From positions 1 through 9,201 of the forward strand of contig DTSC01000272.1 of the NCBI GenBank assembly GCA_012965625.1: a DNA stretch of 9,201 nucleotides. Direction: 5' to 3'. Origin of the DNA: Flavobacteriales bacterium (GTDB lineage: Bacteria > Bacteroidota > Bacteroidia > NORP154). Both the position numbers and the translations under genes were made by a program. Within the stretch, counting starts at the first letter, position 1. Every line of letters starts with the position of its first letter. Of this stretch, positions 1-8,532 are shown one piece after another. The notes beneath the pieces are model-generated. The model had not been told where the DNA came from and searched no databases. It saw nothing but the letters and a program-made list of their open reading frames with translations.

Positions 1-19
1 TTTAAAAATATTTGAAGTT

Positions 20-2908
20 ATGATGAAGAACAAAAATATCCTCTATGGGTCCTCAATCTTAATCCTTTTATCTGCATTACTTCTGGTTATTCCTTTTGGA
101 ATTAAGGAAAGTGCCAGATATAGCCCTCGAGAGGTGAAATTTAACCAGGCGTATTCCAAGAATTCTCATGGGATTGCTGGAGCACTAGAGTATTATCATC
201 AAAGAAGAAAAAACATTAATACTGGAAAGGTTGAGATTGCTGATATGCTTAAAGCAGAGAGAGAAGTTGCTGATTTTGGATCCGTGAACAAATCGTCTTC
301 CCTGGGGCTGGATTGGATAGAAATGGGTCCAAATGATGTTGGTGGAAGAACCAGGGCCATTTTAATAGATAAGAATAATCCATCAAGAATGTATGCGGGA
401 AGCGTATCAGGTGGTTTATATATATCAAATACCGGAGGCTTTTCCTGGGTTGCCTATGATGATAAAATGAATAATTTGGCTATAAGCAGTATATGTCAAT
501 CAGCTAACGGTGATATTTATGTAGGAACTGGTGAAAATCTTGGTGTTTATCCTAATGGTGTTGTCGGCAGTGGGACTGTCGGTAGAGGCATCTTTAAATC
601 TACAGATAATGGAGCTACTTTTGATTCTCTTCCTTCTACGGTTCCTTCTGATTTGGATGATAATTCTACTGCCTGGGCTTTTGTTTCACGCCTGGCTGCG
701 GATCCCTTTGATAATTTAAAAATTTATGCGGCTACAAATGGAGGATTAATGATAACTATTGATGGGGGGGGTACCTGGACCCAGGCAATCAGTGGGACCT
801 ATGATGATGTGAAGGTTGGTTCAGATGGTGCTGTGCTGGCAGCCAGGAGGAATAACAACGATGCAAAAGCATACTTGCTCAAACCTGGTGAGAGCATTTT
901 TACAGAAATTACAGATTCTCTCCCAGGTGTTGGAGGTGCACATAGATTGGAAATGGCTATTGCCCCTTCTGATCCTTCGTATATGTATTGCTGTGCCACT
1001 TCTGGAAGTCTTCATAATTTGTACCAATCTAAAGATGGTGGTACTACCTGGAATATTATTGTTCCTGAGGGTGGGGATGCAGTTTTTAGTGATCAGGGCA
1101 GCTATGATTTAGCACTGGCTGTTTTTCCTGATGATAAAGAACGTGTAATAGTTGGAGGTGTTGAATTGTACGCCTGGTCTGCGGCAGACAACACATGGGA
1201 TTTAATTGCTTTGACCAATGGGTTCCCACCGCATTTATATGTGCATGCCGATAAGCATACAATTGTTTTTTCTCACAGCTATGGTGTTTCTGATTACACC
1301 TTCTTTATAGGTACAGATGGTGGAGTATATGCTTCAGGTGATGGTGGGAACACTTACGCTTCAATGAATACAGGGTATAGTGTTACCCAGTTTTATGCTA
1401 TGGGCACTTCCAGGGAAGGATGGGTTGCAGGCGGAACCCAGGACAATGGAAATCCCTTTATAGATTTTACTGGGGCTACAACGAAATCCCAAACGCGTAA
1501 CCTTCCTAGCGGAGATGGTGGTTATATGCAGTTTTCAGTGATTGATCCTCAAGCATTTTTTTGGGAATCCCAAAATGGAGGATCTGCAAGGAGGTCTCCT
1601 GAAATGGGTTCCGGAGCAGGTGATCTTTTTGTAAATTCTATGTGTGCTGGACCATGTGATGAGGGCTATGATGAAGGTCCTTGGGTAACCCCTTTGGTGC
1701 ATTGGGAGAGCTTTAATGATTTGAGCAGCACTGACTCTATACAGTTTGTTGCGGATCAGGAATATGCTGCGGGCTCTACTATCATTATTGAATCCAGGAA
1801 TGCATCCTATCCCTTTAAGTTTGTTAATCCAACGGCCCTTTCTGTTAACGATACCATTATGATCCAGGATATAGTATCATCAAAGCTATTGGCTTGTTTG
1901 TATTCTGGAGTATGGATGACCAAAGATGTATTGGACTTTTCTAAGGAGCCCGAGTGGTACAAGATCTCCGGTAGAATCGGTACCTGTGCAGAATTTTCTG
2001 CTGATGGGGATGTGGTGTATATTGGTAGTGGATCAGATGTTTACCGAATATCAGGCCTATTGGGGATCAAGCCTGGCGATCTTTCTACAGATGAACCGAA
2101 TGGATCTGCAATTCTTAATACTACGTTGACGGAATATGAACTGGACTTTGGAAACTCTCAACAGGTTAATGGCCTTGGCGTTGATCCTAATGATGCGGAT
2201 AATTTATTGATTACAACCGGGAATTATGGATCTCCTAATCATGTGCATTTGTCGTCGAATGCTCTTAGTGTTCCCACTACTTTTAATTCCATTCAAGGTA
2301 ACCTGCCGGAAATGCCTGTATATGATGGCATCATTGAAATGCATAACCCTAATGTGGTGGTTATAGCTACGGAATATGGTATATGGTCCACTATCAATGC
2401 CTTTGATACACCGGCTAATGTTACATGGACGAATGAGAGCAATGGTTTTCCACGTGTACCTTCATTCATGATTTTACAACAGACCCATGCGAATAACTCA
2501 TGCAATGGGGTGATTAATGCTGGAAATATTTATGTGTGTACGCACGGCAGGGGTATTTGGAGGTCAGAAAATTACCTGAAACCACAAGACACGTCGGCTT
2601 GCGACCTGCCCGTTGGAATTGATGAATCTTCTATTACATCTGGTGTAGAGATAGATTTTCATCTATATCCAAACCCTGCATCTATGGGTATTGCTAATAT
2701 TAGCTATAACATAAATCGTTCATCTTCGGTCAATATCAAGATTTACAGCATTTCTGGCCAGATTGTACAGGACTTGGCTTTGGGTAAAAAATCATTTGGC
2801 CAGCATAAAGAGACAATTGATGTAACAGAACTTAAGGCTGGCACTTACTTTGTAAGCTTGGTTGTTGACGGATATCAAAAAACAGAACGTTTGGTCTTGT
2901 TGCGATAA
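20..2908 (+). CDS. Secreted Asp-box (BNR/VPS10-like) beta-propeller protein with T9SS C-terminal sorting domain
   Basis: Probable cell-surface or released protein of 962 residues; its substrate or partner is unknown. A Lys/Asn-rich start followed by a hydrophobic stretch at about 7-27 looks like a Sec signal peptide, although no clean cleavage site is visible. Residues about 50-85 form a helical pre-propeller segment containing NTGK. The propeller begins with GPNDVGGRTRA (103-113) and SGGLYIS (130-136). Asp-box motifs (S/T-x-D-x-G-x-T-W type) occur at 136-143 (imperfect, SNTGGFSW), 194-201, 246-253, 337-344 and 439-446, and GGTQDNG lies at 471-477. Residues 455-855 carry few clear Asp-boxes but end in a propeller-like THGRGIWRS (841-849). 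The last 85 or so residues match the Por secretion tail family: LYPNP at 882-886, then a beta-rich domain with SISGQIV and LKAGTYFVSL, as expected for export by the type IX system. Asp-boxes are also found in sialidases, but no sialidase active-site arginine triad could be assigned, so enzymatic activity is not claimed. ATG at 20 and ATG at 23 are both possible starts. Only 19 upstream bases are visible. Confidence 0.88.
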   Translation: MMKNKNILYGSSILILLSALLLVIPFGIKESARYSPREVKFNQAYSKNSHGIAGALEYYHQRRKNINTGKVEIADMLKAEREVADFGSVNKSSSLGLDWIEMGPNDVGGRTRAILIDKNNPSRMYAGSVSGGLYISNTGGFSWVAYDDKMNNLAISSICQSANGDIYVGTGENLGVYPNGVVGSGTVGRGIFKSTDNGATFDSLPSTVPSDLDDNSTAWAFVSRLAADPFDNLKIYAATNGGLMITIDGGGTWTQAISGTYDDVKVGSDGAVLAARRNNNDAKAYLLKPGESIFTEITDSLPGVGGAHRLEMAIAPSDPSYMYCCATSGSLHNLYQSKDGGTTWNIIVPEGGDAVFSDQGSYDLALAVFPDDKERVIVGGVELYAWSAADNTWDLIALTNGFPPHLYVHADKHTIVFSHSYGVSDYTFFIGTDGGVYASGDGGNTYASMNTGYSVTQFYAMGTSREGWVAGGTQDNGNPFIDFTGATTKSQTRNLPSGDGGYMQFSVIDPQAFFWESQNGGSARRSPEMGSGAGDLFVNSMCAGPCDEGYDEGPWVTPLVHWESFNDLSSTDSIQFVADQEYAAGSTIIIESRNASYPFKFVNPTALSVNDTIMIQDIVSSKLLACLYSGVWMTKDVLDFSKEPEWYKISGRIGTCAEFSADGDVVYIGSGSDVYRISGLLGIKPGDLSTDEPNGSAILNTTLTEYELDFGNSQQVNGLGVDPNDADNLLITTGNYGSPNHVHLSSNALSVPTTFNSIQGNLPEMPVYDGIIEMHNPNVVVIATEYGIWSTINAFDTPANVTWTNESNGFPRVPSFMILQQTHANNSCNGVINAGNIYVCTHGRGIWRSENYLKPQDTSACDLPVGIDESSITSGVEIDFHLYPNPASMGIANISYNINRSSSVNIKIYSISGQIVQDLALGKKSFGQHKETIDVTELKAGTYFVSLVVDGYQKTERLVLLR

Positions 2909-2931
2909 GTCAAAAAATGCATATATAATAG

Positions 2932-2963
2932 AAAAAGGCTTCTCAATATTGAAAAGCCTTTTT
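2932..2963. terminator. Bidirectional intrinsic terminator between convergent genes
   Basis: AAAAAGGCTT (2932-2941) pairs perfectly with AAGCCTTTTT (2954-2963), and the intervening bases can pair further around AATATT. On the plus strand the G+C part of the stem is followed by six T (2959-2964). On the minus strand it is followed by the complement of five A (2932-2936). It sits 23 nt past the stop codon of the secreted protein gene and 21 nt past the end of fadE, so it can end both converging transcripts. Confidence 0.85.
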
Positions 2964-2984
2964 TATGCCCAATAAACGCTTTTG

Positions 2985-4784
2985 CTAAAAACAATATTTG
3001 TTTTCTTCTGATATTTTGGAAGCAATCCTTCTCCTGGCTTCTTTGGTATTTAATGGTTCAACTTTAGTGAATCGTTTTAGTCCCATTGTCATCATCCGGA
3101 GCTCGTCACCTTCAGCAAAACTATTCAAAGCATTTTTGCCATTTCTGTTGATGCGGTCGGCGGAGTCATAAATAAAGACTCGAACCATATCCAATTGTAA
3201 TTCATTTTCTGTTTCTCCATTCATATTAACCATTTTCTCTACGCGCAATAATGTTGATTCAGATGCATATACATCCATAACCATGTCAGCAATATTCATC
3301 AAAACTTCTTGTTCATTGGCCAGCTCCATCATTAGCTTCTGGGCTGCTGCACCTGCAACCAATAATACAGCCTTTTTATAATTTGCTATGTATTTCTTTT
3401 CAGGGCCAAATAAGGAGGTGTCAGGGTCACTAAAATCTGGTACAGACAGCAATTCATCTGCAACAGCTTTGGCGGGCCCCATTAGGTCTAATTCACCCTT
3501 CATCGCACGCTTCATGATCATATCGATCGCAAGCATCCTGTTGATTTCGTTGGTGCCTTCAAAGATCCTGTTAATTCTAGAATCCCTGTAGGCACGTTCC
3601 ATCGGTGCGTCGGCAGAGTATCCCATTCCTCCATATATCTGTACTCCCTCATCAACGACGTAATCCAGCGTTTCAGATCCGAACACTTTGAGAATTGCTG
3701 CCTCAATAGCAAATTGCTCAACTCCTTTCAGCATGGCATCTACCTCATCGAGCCCTTCCTCTTTATATGAATTGATGGCATCATCAATATTTTGCCCACA
3801 TCGGTAGGTGGCTGATTCCGTCGCAAAAGTTCTTATGGCCATCTCACCAATCTTATGTTTGATGGCTCCATATTGACTAATTGCTTTTCCAAACTGTTCT
3901 CTTTCATTGGCATATTTTGCCGCCAGTGTAATAGCATTTTTGCAGCCTCCCATACAAGCTGCTGATAGCTTAATCCTGCCTATGTTAAGGACGTTCAATG
4001 CAATCTTGAAGCCCAACTGTCTCTCTCCTAGAAGGTTCTCTGAAGGCACCTTGCAGTCATTAAAAAAGACTTGCCTTGTAGATGACCCCTTAATGCCCAT
4101 CTTCTTCTCTTCTGGATTTAAGGTGATTCCTCCGAATTCCTTTTCAACTATAAATGCAGAGAGGTTTTTATCATCTTCTATTTTAGCAAAAACAATAAAA
4201 ATATCAGCGAATCCACCATTGGTAATCCACATTTTCTGTCCGTTTATGAGATAATGTTTCCCATCCTTGCTAGGTATTGCTTGTGTTTTTCCTGAGTTGG
4301 CATCAGATCCTGATCCTGGTTCTGTAAGACAATATGCAGCTTTCCATTTACCGGTGGCTAGATTGGGCAGGTATTTGTCCTTTTGCTCTTTATTACCGTA
4401 GTAATAAATAGGGCCTGTGCCTATTCCGGTATGGGCAGCCATAGCTACTGTAAATGAATGTCCTGCACCATTGGCTTCAGTAGCCAAAAGGGAGGTGTTA
4501 AAATCCTTTCCGAAACCACCATATTCTTCAGGGAGAGAAATTCCCAGCAATCCCAATTTGCCGGCCTTATCTAAAAGGTCAGGGACTAATCCTTCTTCCT
4601 GGCTATCAATGCGGTCCAATATCGGCCAGATCTCTTTCTCAATAAAATCCCTGTTTGTTTGAGCGATCATCTGCTGTTCTTCATCCCATTGTTCTGGAAT
4701 AAAAATATCATTAGCATCCGTTACTTTAATCAGGAATTCGCCACCTTTTATGGCTTTTGTCGCTGTTTTTTCTTCAGTTTCCAT
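2985..4784 (-). CDS. fadE: Acyl-CoA dehydrogenase, long FadE/VLCAD-like form
   Basis: FAD-dependent enzyme of 599 residues that oxidises fatty acyl-CoA to trans-2-enoyl-CoA, the first step of beta-oxidation, passing electrons to an electron-transfer flavoprotein not encoded here. Domain order is that of the family: N-terminal helical domain (about 35-147), middle beta domain (about 150-245) starting with the first family signature around LTEPGSGSDA (153-162), C-terminal helical domain (about 255-420), then an extra helical region (about 430-599). That extension is absent from the usual 380-residue short-chain enzymes and is typical of B. subtilis FadE and of very-long-chain enzymes. The second signature spans 382-416. 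Glu409 in IFEGTNEI aligns with the catalytic base of VLCAD-type enzymes. The gene is the last of the operon, 47 nt after fadA, and ends just before the shared terminator. The ATG at 4784 has no Shine-Dalgarno sequence. Chain-length preference (long chain) is inferred from architecture only. Confidence 0.95.
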   Translation of the reverse strand: METEEKTATKAIKGGEFLIKVTDANDIFIPEQWDEEQQMIAQTNRDFIEKEIWPILDRIDSQEEGLVPDLLDKAGKLGLLGISLPEEYGGFGKDFNTSLLATEANGAGHSFTVAMAAHTGIGTGPIYYYGNKEQKDKYLPNLATGKWKAAYCLTEPGSGSDANSGKTQAIPSKDGKHYLINGQKMWITNGGFADIFIVFAKIEDDKNLSAFIVEKEFGGITLNPEEKKMGIKGSSTRQVFFNDCKVPSENLLGERQLGFKIALNVLNIGRIKLSAACMGGCKNAITLAAKYANEREQFGKAISQYGAIKHKIGEMAIRTFATESATYRCGQNIDDAINSYKEEGLDEVDAMLKGVEQFAIEAAILKVFGSETLDYVVDEGVQIYGGMGYSADAPMERAYRDSRINRIFEGTNEINRMLAIDMIMKRAMKGELDLMGPAKAVADELLSVPDFSDPDTSLFGPEKKYIANYKKAVLLVAGAAAQKLMMELANEQEVLMNIADMVMDVYASESTLLRVEKMVNMNGETENELQLDMVRVFIYDSADRINRNGKNALNSFAEGDELRMMTMGLKRFTKVEPLNTKEARRRIASKISEENKYCF

Positions 4785-4831
4785 TAAATCAAATTTTGTT
4801 GTTACACTTAATAATTGTTTGTTCTCTTCTT

Positions 4832-6010
4832 TTAATTGAGTAATTCAAAGATTCCTGCTGCACCCTGTCCTGTGCCAACACACATGGTTACCATACCATA
4901 CTTTTTCTTCTGTCTTCTCAGTTCATTGAGCACTTGAACCGTTAGCTTTGCGCCGGTACATCCTAATGGATGCCCAAGTGCGATCGCACCTCCGTTTACA
5001 TTTACGCAACTAGGGTCAAGTCCAGTTTCTTGCAGAACTGCGAGCGACTGAGAGGCGAAAGCTTCATTTAATTCAATCAGATCTATATCTTCTTTTTTCA
5101 TATTTGCTTGTTTCAGTGCTTTTGGAATTGCTTCTACTGGACCAATTCCCATTACCTTAGGTGCCACACCTGCTACAGCATAGCTTACAAGCCTTGCTAT
5201 AGGATTGAGATTAAGCTCTTTAACCATTTTCTCAGACATTACCATTACAAATGCTGCTCCGTCCGACATTTGTGATGAATTACCGGCTGTTACAGAACCT
5301 TTTGCGGCAAATACAGGTTTTAATTTTCCAAGAGCCTCTATGTTTGTGTCTGCCCTGGGACCTTCATCTATATCAACAATATATTCTCTGGATTGCCTTT
5401 TTTCATTCCCATCCACGTAGTTTTCATGGATATTAATAGGGATAATATCATCTTTAAATTTTCCTTCAGCTATTGCTTTAAGTGCTTTTTGATGGGAATT
5501 AAAAGCAAATTCATCCTGAGCCTCCCTTTTGATATTAAATTGTTTTGCAACTTCTTCGGCGGTAAGGCCCATGCCCCAATACCAGTCTGGATGATCATGT
5601 GCAACCTTTGCATTGGGTACAATTCTCCAGCCACCCATGGGAATCGGAGACATGGTTTCAACTCCTCCTGCAATAATGCAATCTGCTATTCCAGCATGAA
5701 TCTTAGCGGATGCAATTGCTATGGTTTCCAGGCCTGATGAGCAATACCTGTTAACCGTCATGCCTGGTACTTTTTCCGTATCAAGGCTCATCAAAGAAAT
5801 GATCCTGCCAATATTCAACCCCTGCTCTGCCTCAGGCATGGCATTGCCAACAATTACATCATTTATTCTGTCTTTGTCAAGTTCGGGAATATCGGCAACC
5901 ACTTTCTTGATGACCTCAGTTGCCAGATCATCTGCTCTTGTAAACCTGAATTTTCCCCGTGGAGCCTTGCCCACGGCTGTTCGGTATCCTGCTACTATAT
6001 AAGCGTCCAT
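4832..6010 (-). CDS. fadA: Acetyl-CoA C-acyltransferase (3-ketoacyl-CoA thiolase)
   Basis: Type I thiolase of 392 residues, the normal length for the family. It cleaves 3-ketoacyl-CoA with CoA to give acetyl-CoA and an acyl-CoA two carbons shorter. The nucleophile is Cys90 in VNRYCSSGL. The C-terminal half carries NEAFA (315-319), His347 in GGAIALGHPLGCTG and the acid/base Cys377 in CVGTGQG, so the catalytic set is complete. Position between fadN and fadE in a beta-oxidation operon favours the degradative FadA role over a biosynthetic acetoacetyl-CoA thiolase, although sequence alone separates these poorly. The ATG at 6010 begins MDAYIVAGYRTAVGK, which is where family members normally start. 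The leader is A-rich with no Shine-Dalgarno sequence. Confidence 0.95.
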   Translation of the reverse strand: MDAYIVAGYRTAVGKAPRGKFRFTRADDLATEVIKKVVADIPELDKDRINDVIVGNAMPEAEQGLNIGRIISLMSLDTEKVPGMTVNRYCSSGLETIAIASAKIHAGIADCIIAGGVETMSPIPMGGWRIVPNAKVAHDHPDWYWGMGLTAEEVAKQFNIKREAQDEFAFNSHQKALKAIAEGKFKDDIIPINIHENYVDGNEKRQSREYIVDIDEGPRADTNIEALGKLKPVFAAKGSVTAGNSSQMSDGAAFVMVMSEKMVKELNLNPIARLVSYAVAGVAPKVMGIGPVEAIPKALKQANMKKEDIDLIELNEAFASQSLAVLQETGLDPSCVNVNGGAIALGHPLGCTGAKLTVQVLNELRRQKKKYGMVTMCVGTGQGAAGIFELLN

Positions 6011-6041
6011 ATTATTTGCTGTTGTAAATTATTTATTTCTA

Positions 6042-6076
6042 TTAAGTTGTTTCTTAACTTAAACTTAGTTTCTAAG
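6042..6076 (-). repeat. Two adjacent small hairpins around the fadN stop codon
   Basis: Two perfect inverted repeats lie side by side. The first is TTAAGTT (6042-6048) with AACTTAA (6056-6062), around a 7-nt loop. The second is CTTAG (6064-6068) with CTAAG (6072-6076), around a 3-nt loop, and it includes the fadN stop codon (6065-6067). Read in the direction of transcription, both loops are built on AGAAAC. There is no adjacent T run, so this is not an intrinsic terminator. A role in mRNA processing, stability or translational coupling between fadN and fadA is possible but unproven; the stems are AU-rich and weak. Confidence 0.4.
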
Positions 6077-8491
6077 GATCTTTCCGGTTTTAATAATGCT
6101 TTGAAGGCGCTCAAGTGTCTTGCGTTCTCCACAAAGTGATAAAAATGCTTCTCTTTCCAGATCCAGAAGATATTTTTCTGAAACCAATGTAGGTGCAGAT
6201 AAATCTCCACCACATAGGACTGATCCTAGTTTTTCTGATATTTTTTTATCATGCTCAGAAATATAATTACCTGCCATCATTGAGTCTGCTCCAACATAAA
6301 CGATGCCCATTCCAGATTTTCCAAGAACTCTGATATCACTTCTTTCAATGGGCCTTGTATATCCCTCTTCTGCCATATTGATGGCACTCTCTTTGGCATT
6401 GGCAATCAGCCTGTCTCTTGACACAGTAACGGTATCATTTCTCTTTCTCATGTAGCCCAAATCAAATGCCTCATAGGCAGAGGTGCTGACTTTTGCAGTT
6501 CCAATCGTTAAAAAGCGATCACGCAATGTATTTATCTCCACATCGCCTTCCTTTAGTTCATCAGAAAATCGCAAAGCGAATTCTTTTGTGCCACCACCTC
6601 CGGGAATTACACCAACTCCGAATTCAACCAGACCCATATACGTTTCTGCATGCGCAACGACCTTGTCTGCATGGAGGCAGATTTCACAGCCACCACCGAG
6701 TGTAAGATTATGTGGAGCAGCAATAACAGGTATATCAGAATAACGCAATCTCATGGTAGTTGACTGAAATGCCCTTACTGCCATGTCAAGTTCATCATAT
6801 TCCTGCTCAATGGCAAACATAAAGATCATTCCAACATTTGCCCCTGCTGAGAAATGTGCCCCTTCATTAGAGATAATTAAACCTCTATAATTCTTTTCTG
6901 CAAGGTCAACGGCTTTGTTAAGGCCCTGAAGAATTTCTCCACCTATTGTGTTCATTTTGGTGTGAAATTCAACATTAATTATTCCGTCTCCTATATCAGT
7001 GATTGTACTGCCTGAGTTTTTCCAAATGGTATTGGTGGCAGGAAGGTTTGCAAGAATTATAAAATCATCTGTTCCAGGGATTTTAGAAAATTCTTTGCCT
7101 TCATTATTATAATAGTTTTTTGTGCCATTTTCCAGATTGTAAAATGATTCTATTCCATCATCCAGCATATCGTAAACCCATTGTGCTGGTTTTCTTCCTT
7201 CTGCTTCCATGGCCTTAAGCGTTTCTTTTACACCTAAAGCATCCCAGGCCTCAAAAGGGCCAAGCTCCCAGGCAAAACCAGCTTTTAGGGCATCGTCAAT
7301 CTTATATATGTCATCTGAAATTTCTGGTATTCTGTTAGATACGTATTCAAATAATCCATAAAAAGCCTTACGGTAAAATTCCCCAGCTTTATCCTTTCCA
7401 CTTAATAGAACTTTCATCCTTTTGCTTAAGTCGTCAATCGATTTTGTGAGCTCCAATGTGGGAAATTTCACTCTTTGCTTGGGTTCGTAATCAAGCGTTT
7501 TGAGGTTAAGGGAAAGGATGTTGCTTTTTCCTTTATCATCTTTCACTTTCTTATAAAACCCTTGACCAGACTTCGATCCAAGCCAATTATTATCAACCAT
7601 TTTCGCAATATAATCAGGCATGGTAAACAATGAATGCGCTTCATCATCCTTGCAATTCTCTTCCAGGCCATTAGCCACGTGAACCAAAGTGTCCAGTCCT
7701 ACAACGTCACAGGTGCGGAAAGTAGCTGATTTAGGCCTGCCCAGTACAGGTCCAGTAAGTTTGTCAACCTCATCAACGGTCATATCCATCTCCTCAACCA
7801 GGTGAAAAAGTGCCATAATGCCATAAACTCCAATTCGGTTTGCTATAAAAGCCGGAGTGTCTTTGCATAGTACTGTAGTTTTTCCTAAGAATAGATCACC
7901 ATATTGCATCAAAAAGTCAATTACAGCTGGATCAGTTTTAGGACTAGGAATAATTTCCAGAAGCTTTAGATATCTTGGTGGGTTAAAAAAGTGAGTTCCG
8001 CAAAAATGTTTCTGAAAGTCATCACTTCTTCCTTCGAGCATGGTGTGTATCGGAATACCAGAAGTGTTGGTTGTAATTAAGGTGCCAGGAGTTCTGAATT
8101 TTTCAACCTTTTCAAAAACCTGCTGTTTGATATCCAGTCTTTCAACCACGACCTCAATGATCCAGTCACAATCTGAAATATCCTTAAGATTGTCTTCAAA
8201 ATTACCTGTTGTGATCCTGGATGAAAATTTCTTCCTATAAATAGGAGAGGGGTTAGATTTTAAGGTAGCCTTTAAGGCACTATCGACTATTCTGTTTCTT
8301 ACATCTTTGTCCTCCAGGGTTTTGCCGGCAGCTTTTTCTTTTTCATTTAATTCATTTGGGACGATATCGAGTAATAGCGCTTTTACACCAATATTTGCAA
8401 AATGACATGCAATTCTTGAACCCATCACTCCAGAACCCAATACGGCAACTTTATTTATGGTTCTTCTTTCTTCTTTTGGTGAATTCTCCAT
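6065..8491 (-). CDS. fadN: Fused 3-hydroxyacyl-CoA dehydrogenase / enoyl-CoA hydratase (FadN type)
   Basis: Bifunctional beta-oxidation enzyme of 808 residues that hydrates trans-2-enoyl-CoA to 3-hydroxyacyl-CoA and oxidises that to 3-ketoacyl-CoA with NAD+. The dehydrogenase part comes first: Rossmann motif GSGVMG (19-24), then Ser144 (NTSG), His167 (GTHFFNPP), Glu179 (LLEIIP) and Asn218 (DTPAFIANRIG), matching the family's Ser-His-Glu-Asn set. The 3HCDH C-terminal domain runs to about 315, and a second degenerate copy lies at about 370-440 (FEAWDALGV). The hydratase (crotonase) domain covers about 495-690, with the oxyanion-hole segment HFSAGANVG (546-554) and both catalytic glutamates, Glu603 (LGGGCE) and Glu623 (MGLVEFGVGVIPGGGG). 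The last 110 or so residues are helical. This domain order is reversed relative to E. coli FadB (hydratase first) and matches B. subtilis FadN (YusL). The gene starts at the ATG at 8491, 41 nt after the regulator gene. Confidence 0.94.
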   Translation of the reverse strand: MENSPKEERRTINKVAVLGSGVMGSRIACHFANIGVKALLLDIVPNELNEKEKAAGKTLEDKDVRNRIVDSALKATLKSNPSPIYRKKFSSRITTGNFEDNLKDISDCDWIIEVVVERLDIKQQVFEKVEKFRTPGTLITTNTSGIPIHTMLEGRSDDFQKHFCGTHFFNPPRYLKLLEIIPSPKTDPAVIDFLMQYGDLFLGKTTVLCKDTPAFIANRIGVYGIMALFHLVEEMDMTVDEVDKLTGPVLGRPKSATFRTCDVVGLDTLVHVANGLEENCKDDEAHSLFTMPDYIAKMVDNNWLGSKSGQGFYKKVKDDKGKSNILSLNLKTLDYEPKQRVKFPTLELTKSIDDLSKRMKVLLSGKDKAGEFYRKAFYGLFEYVSNRIPEISDDIYKIDDALKAGFAWELGPFEAWDALGVKETLKAMEAEGRKPAQWVYDMLDDGIESFYNLENGTKNYYNNEGKEFSKIPGTDDFIILANLPATNTIWKNSGSTITDIGDGIINVEFHTKMNTIGGEILQGLNKAVDLAEKNYRGLIISNEGAHFSAGANVGMIFMFAIEQEYDELDMAVRAFQSTTMRLRYSDIPVIAAPHNLTLGGGCEICLHADKVVAHAETYMGLVEFGVGVIPGGGGTKEFALRFSDELKEGDVEINTLRDRFLTIGTAKVSTSAYEAFDLGYMRKRNDTVTVSRDRLIANAKESAINMAEEGYTRPIERSDIRVLGKSGMGIVYVGADSMMAGNYISEHDKKISEKLGSVLCGGDLSAPTLVSEKYLLDLEREAFLSLCGERKTLERLQSIIKTGKILRN

Positions 8492-8532
8492 GATAAATAA
8501 TCGTTTTGTTTAAATGTTTATGCTTTTTCTTT

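Noticed and set aside
7..14. AATATTTG, a near match to the -7 promoter element just before the secreted protein gene
   Set aside because: It would place the transcription start at about the first ATG, leaving no leader, and the first base deviates from TAnnTTTG. The true promoter probably lies outside the window.
368..1360. Sialidase (neuraminidase) function for the Asp-box protein
   Set aside because: Asp-boxes are shared by many propellers. I could not identify the sialidase arginine triad, the RIP motif or the Tyr/Glu pair, so no glycosidase call is made.
3907..4254. Plus-strand open frame of 115 codons opposite fadE
   Set aside because: It lies entirely antisense to conserved acyl-CoA dehydrogenase coding sequence, with no domain or plausible initiation signal.
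5393..5737. Plus-strand open frame of 114 codons opposite fadA
   Set aside because: It is antisense to a thiolase with all catalytic motifs intact, and its translation is cysteine- and phenylalanine-rich with no recognisable domain. It is a shadow frame.
6011..6064. Possible transcription terminator between fadN and fadA
   Set aside because: The hairpin is AU-rich and not followed by a T run in the direction of transcription, and the short gap with co-oriented genes argues for read-through.
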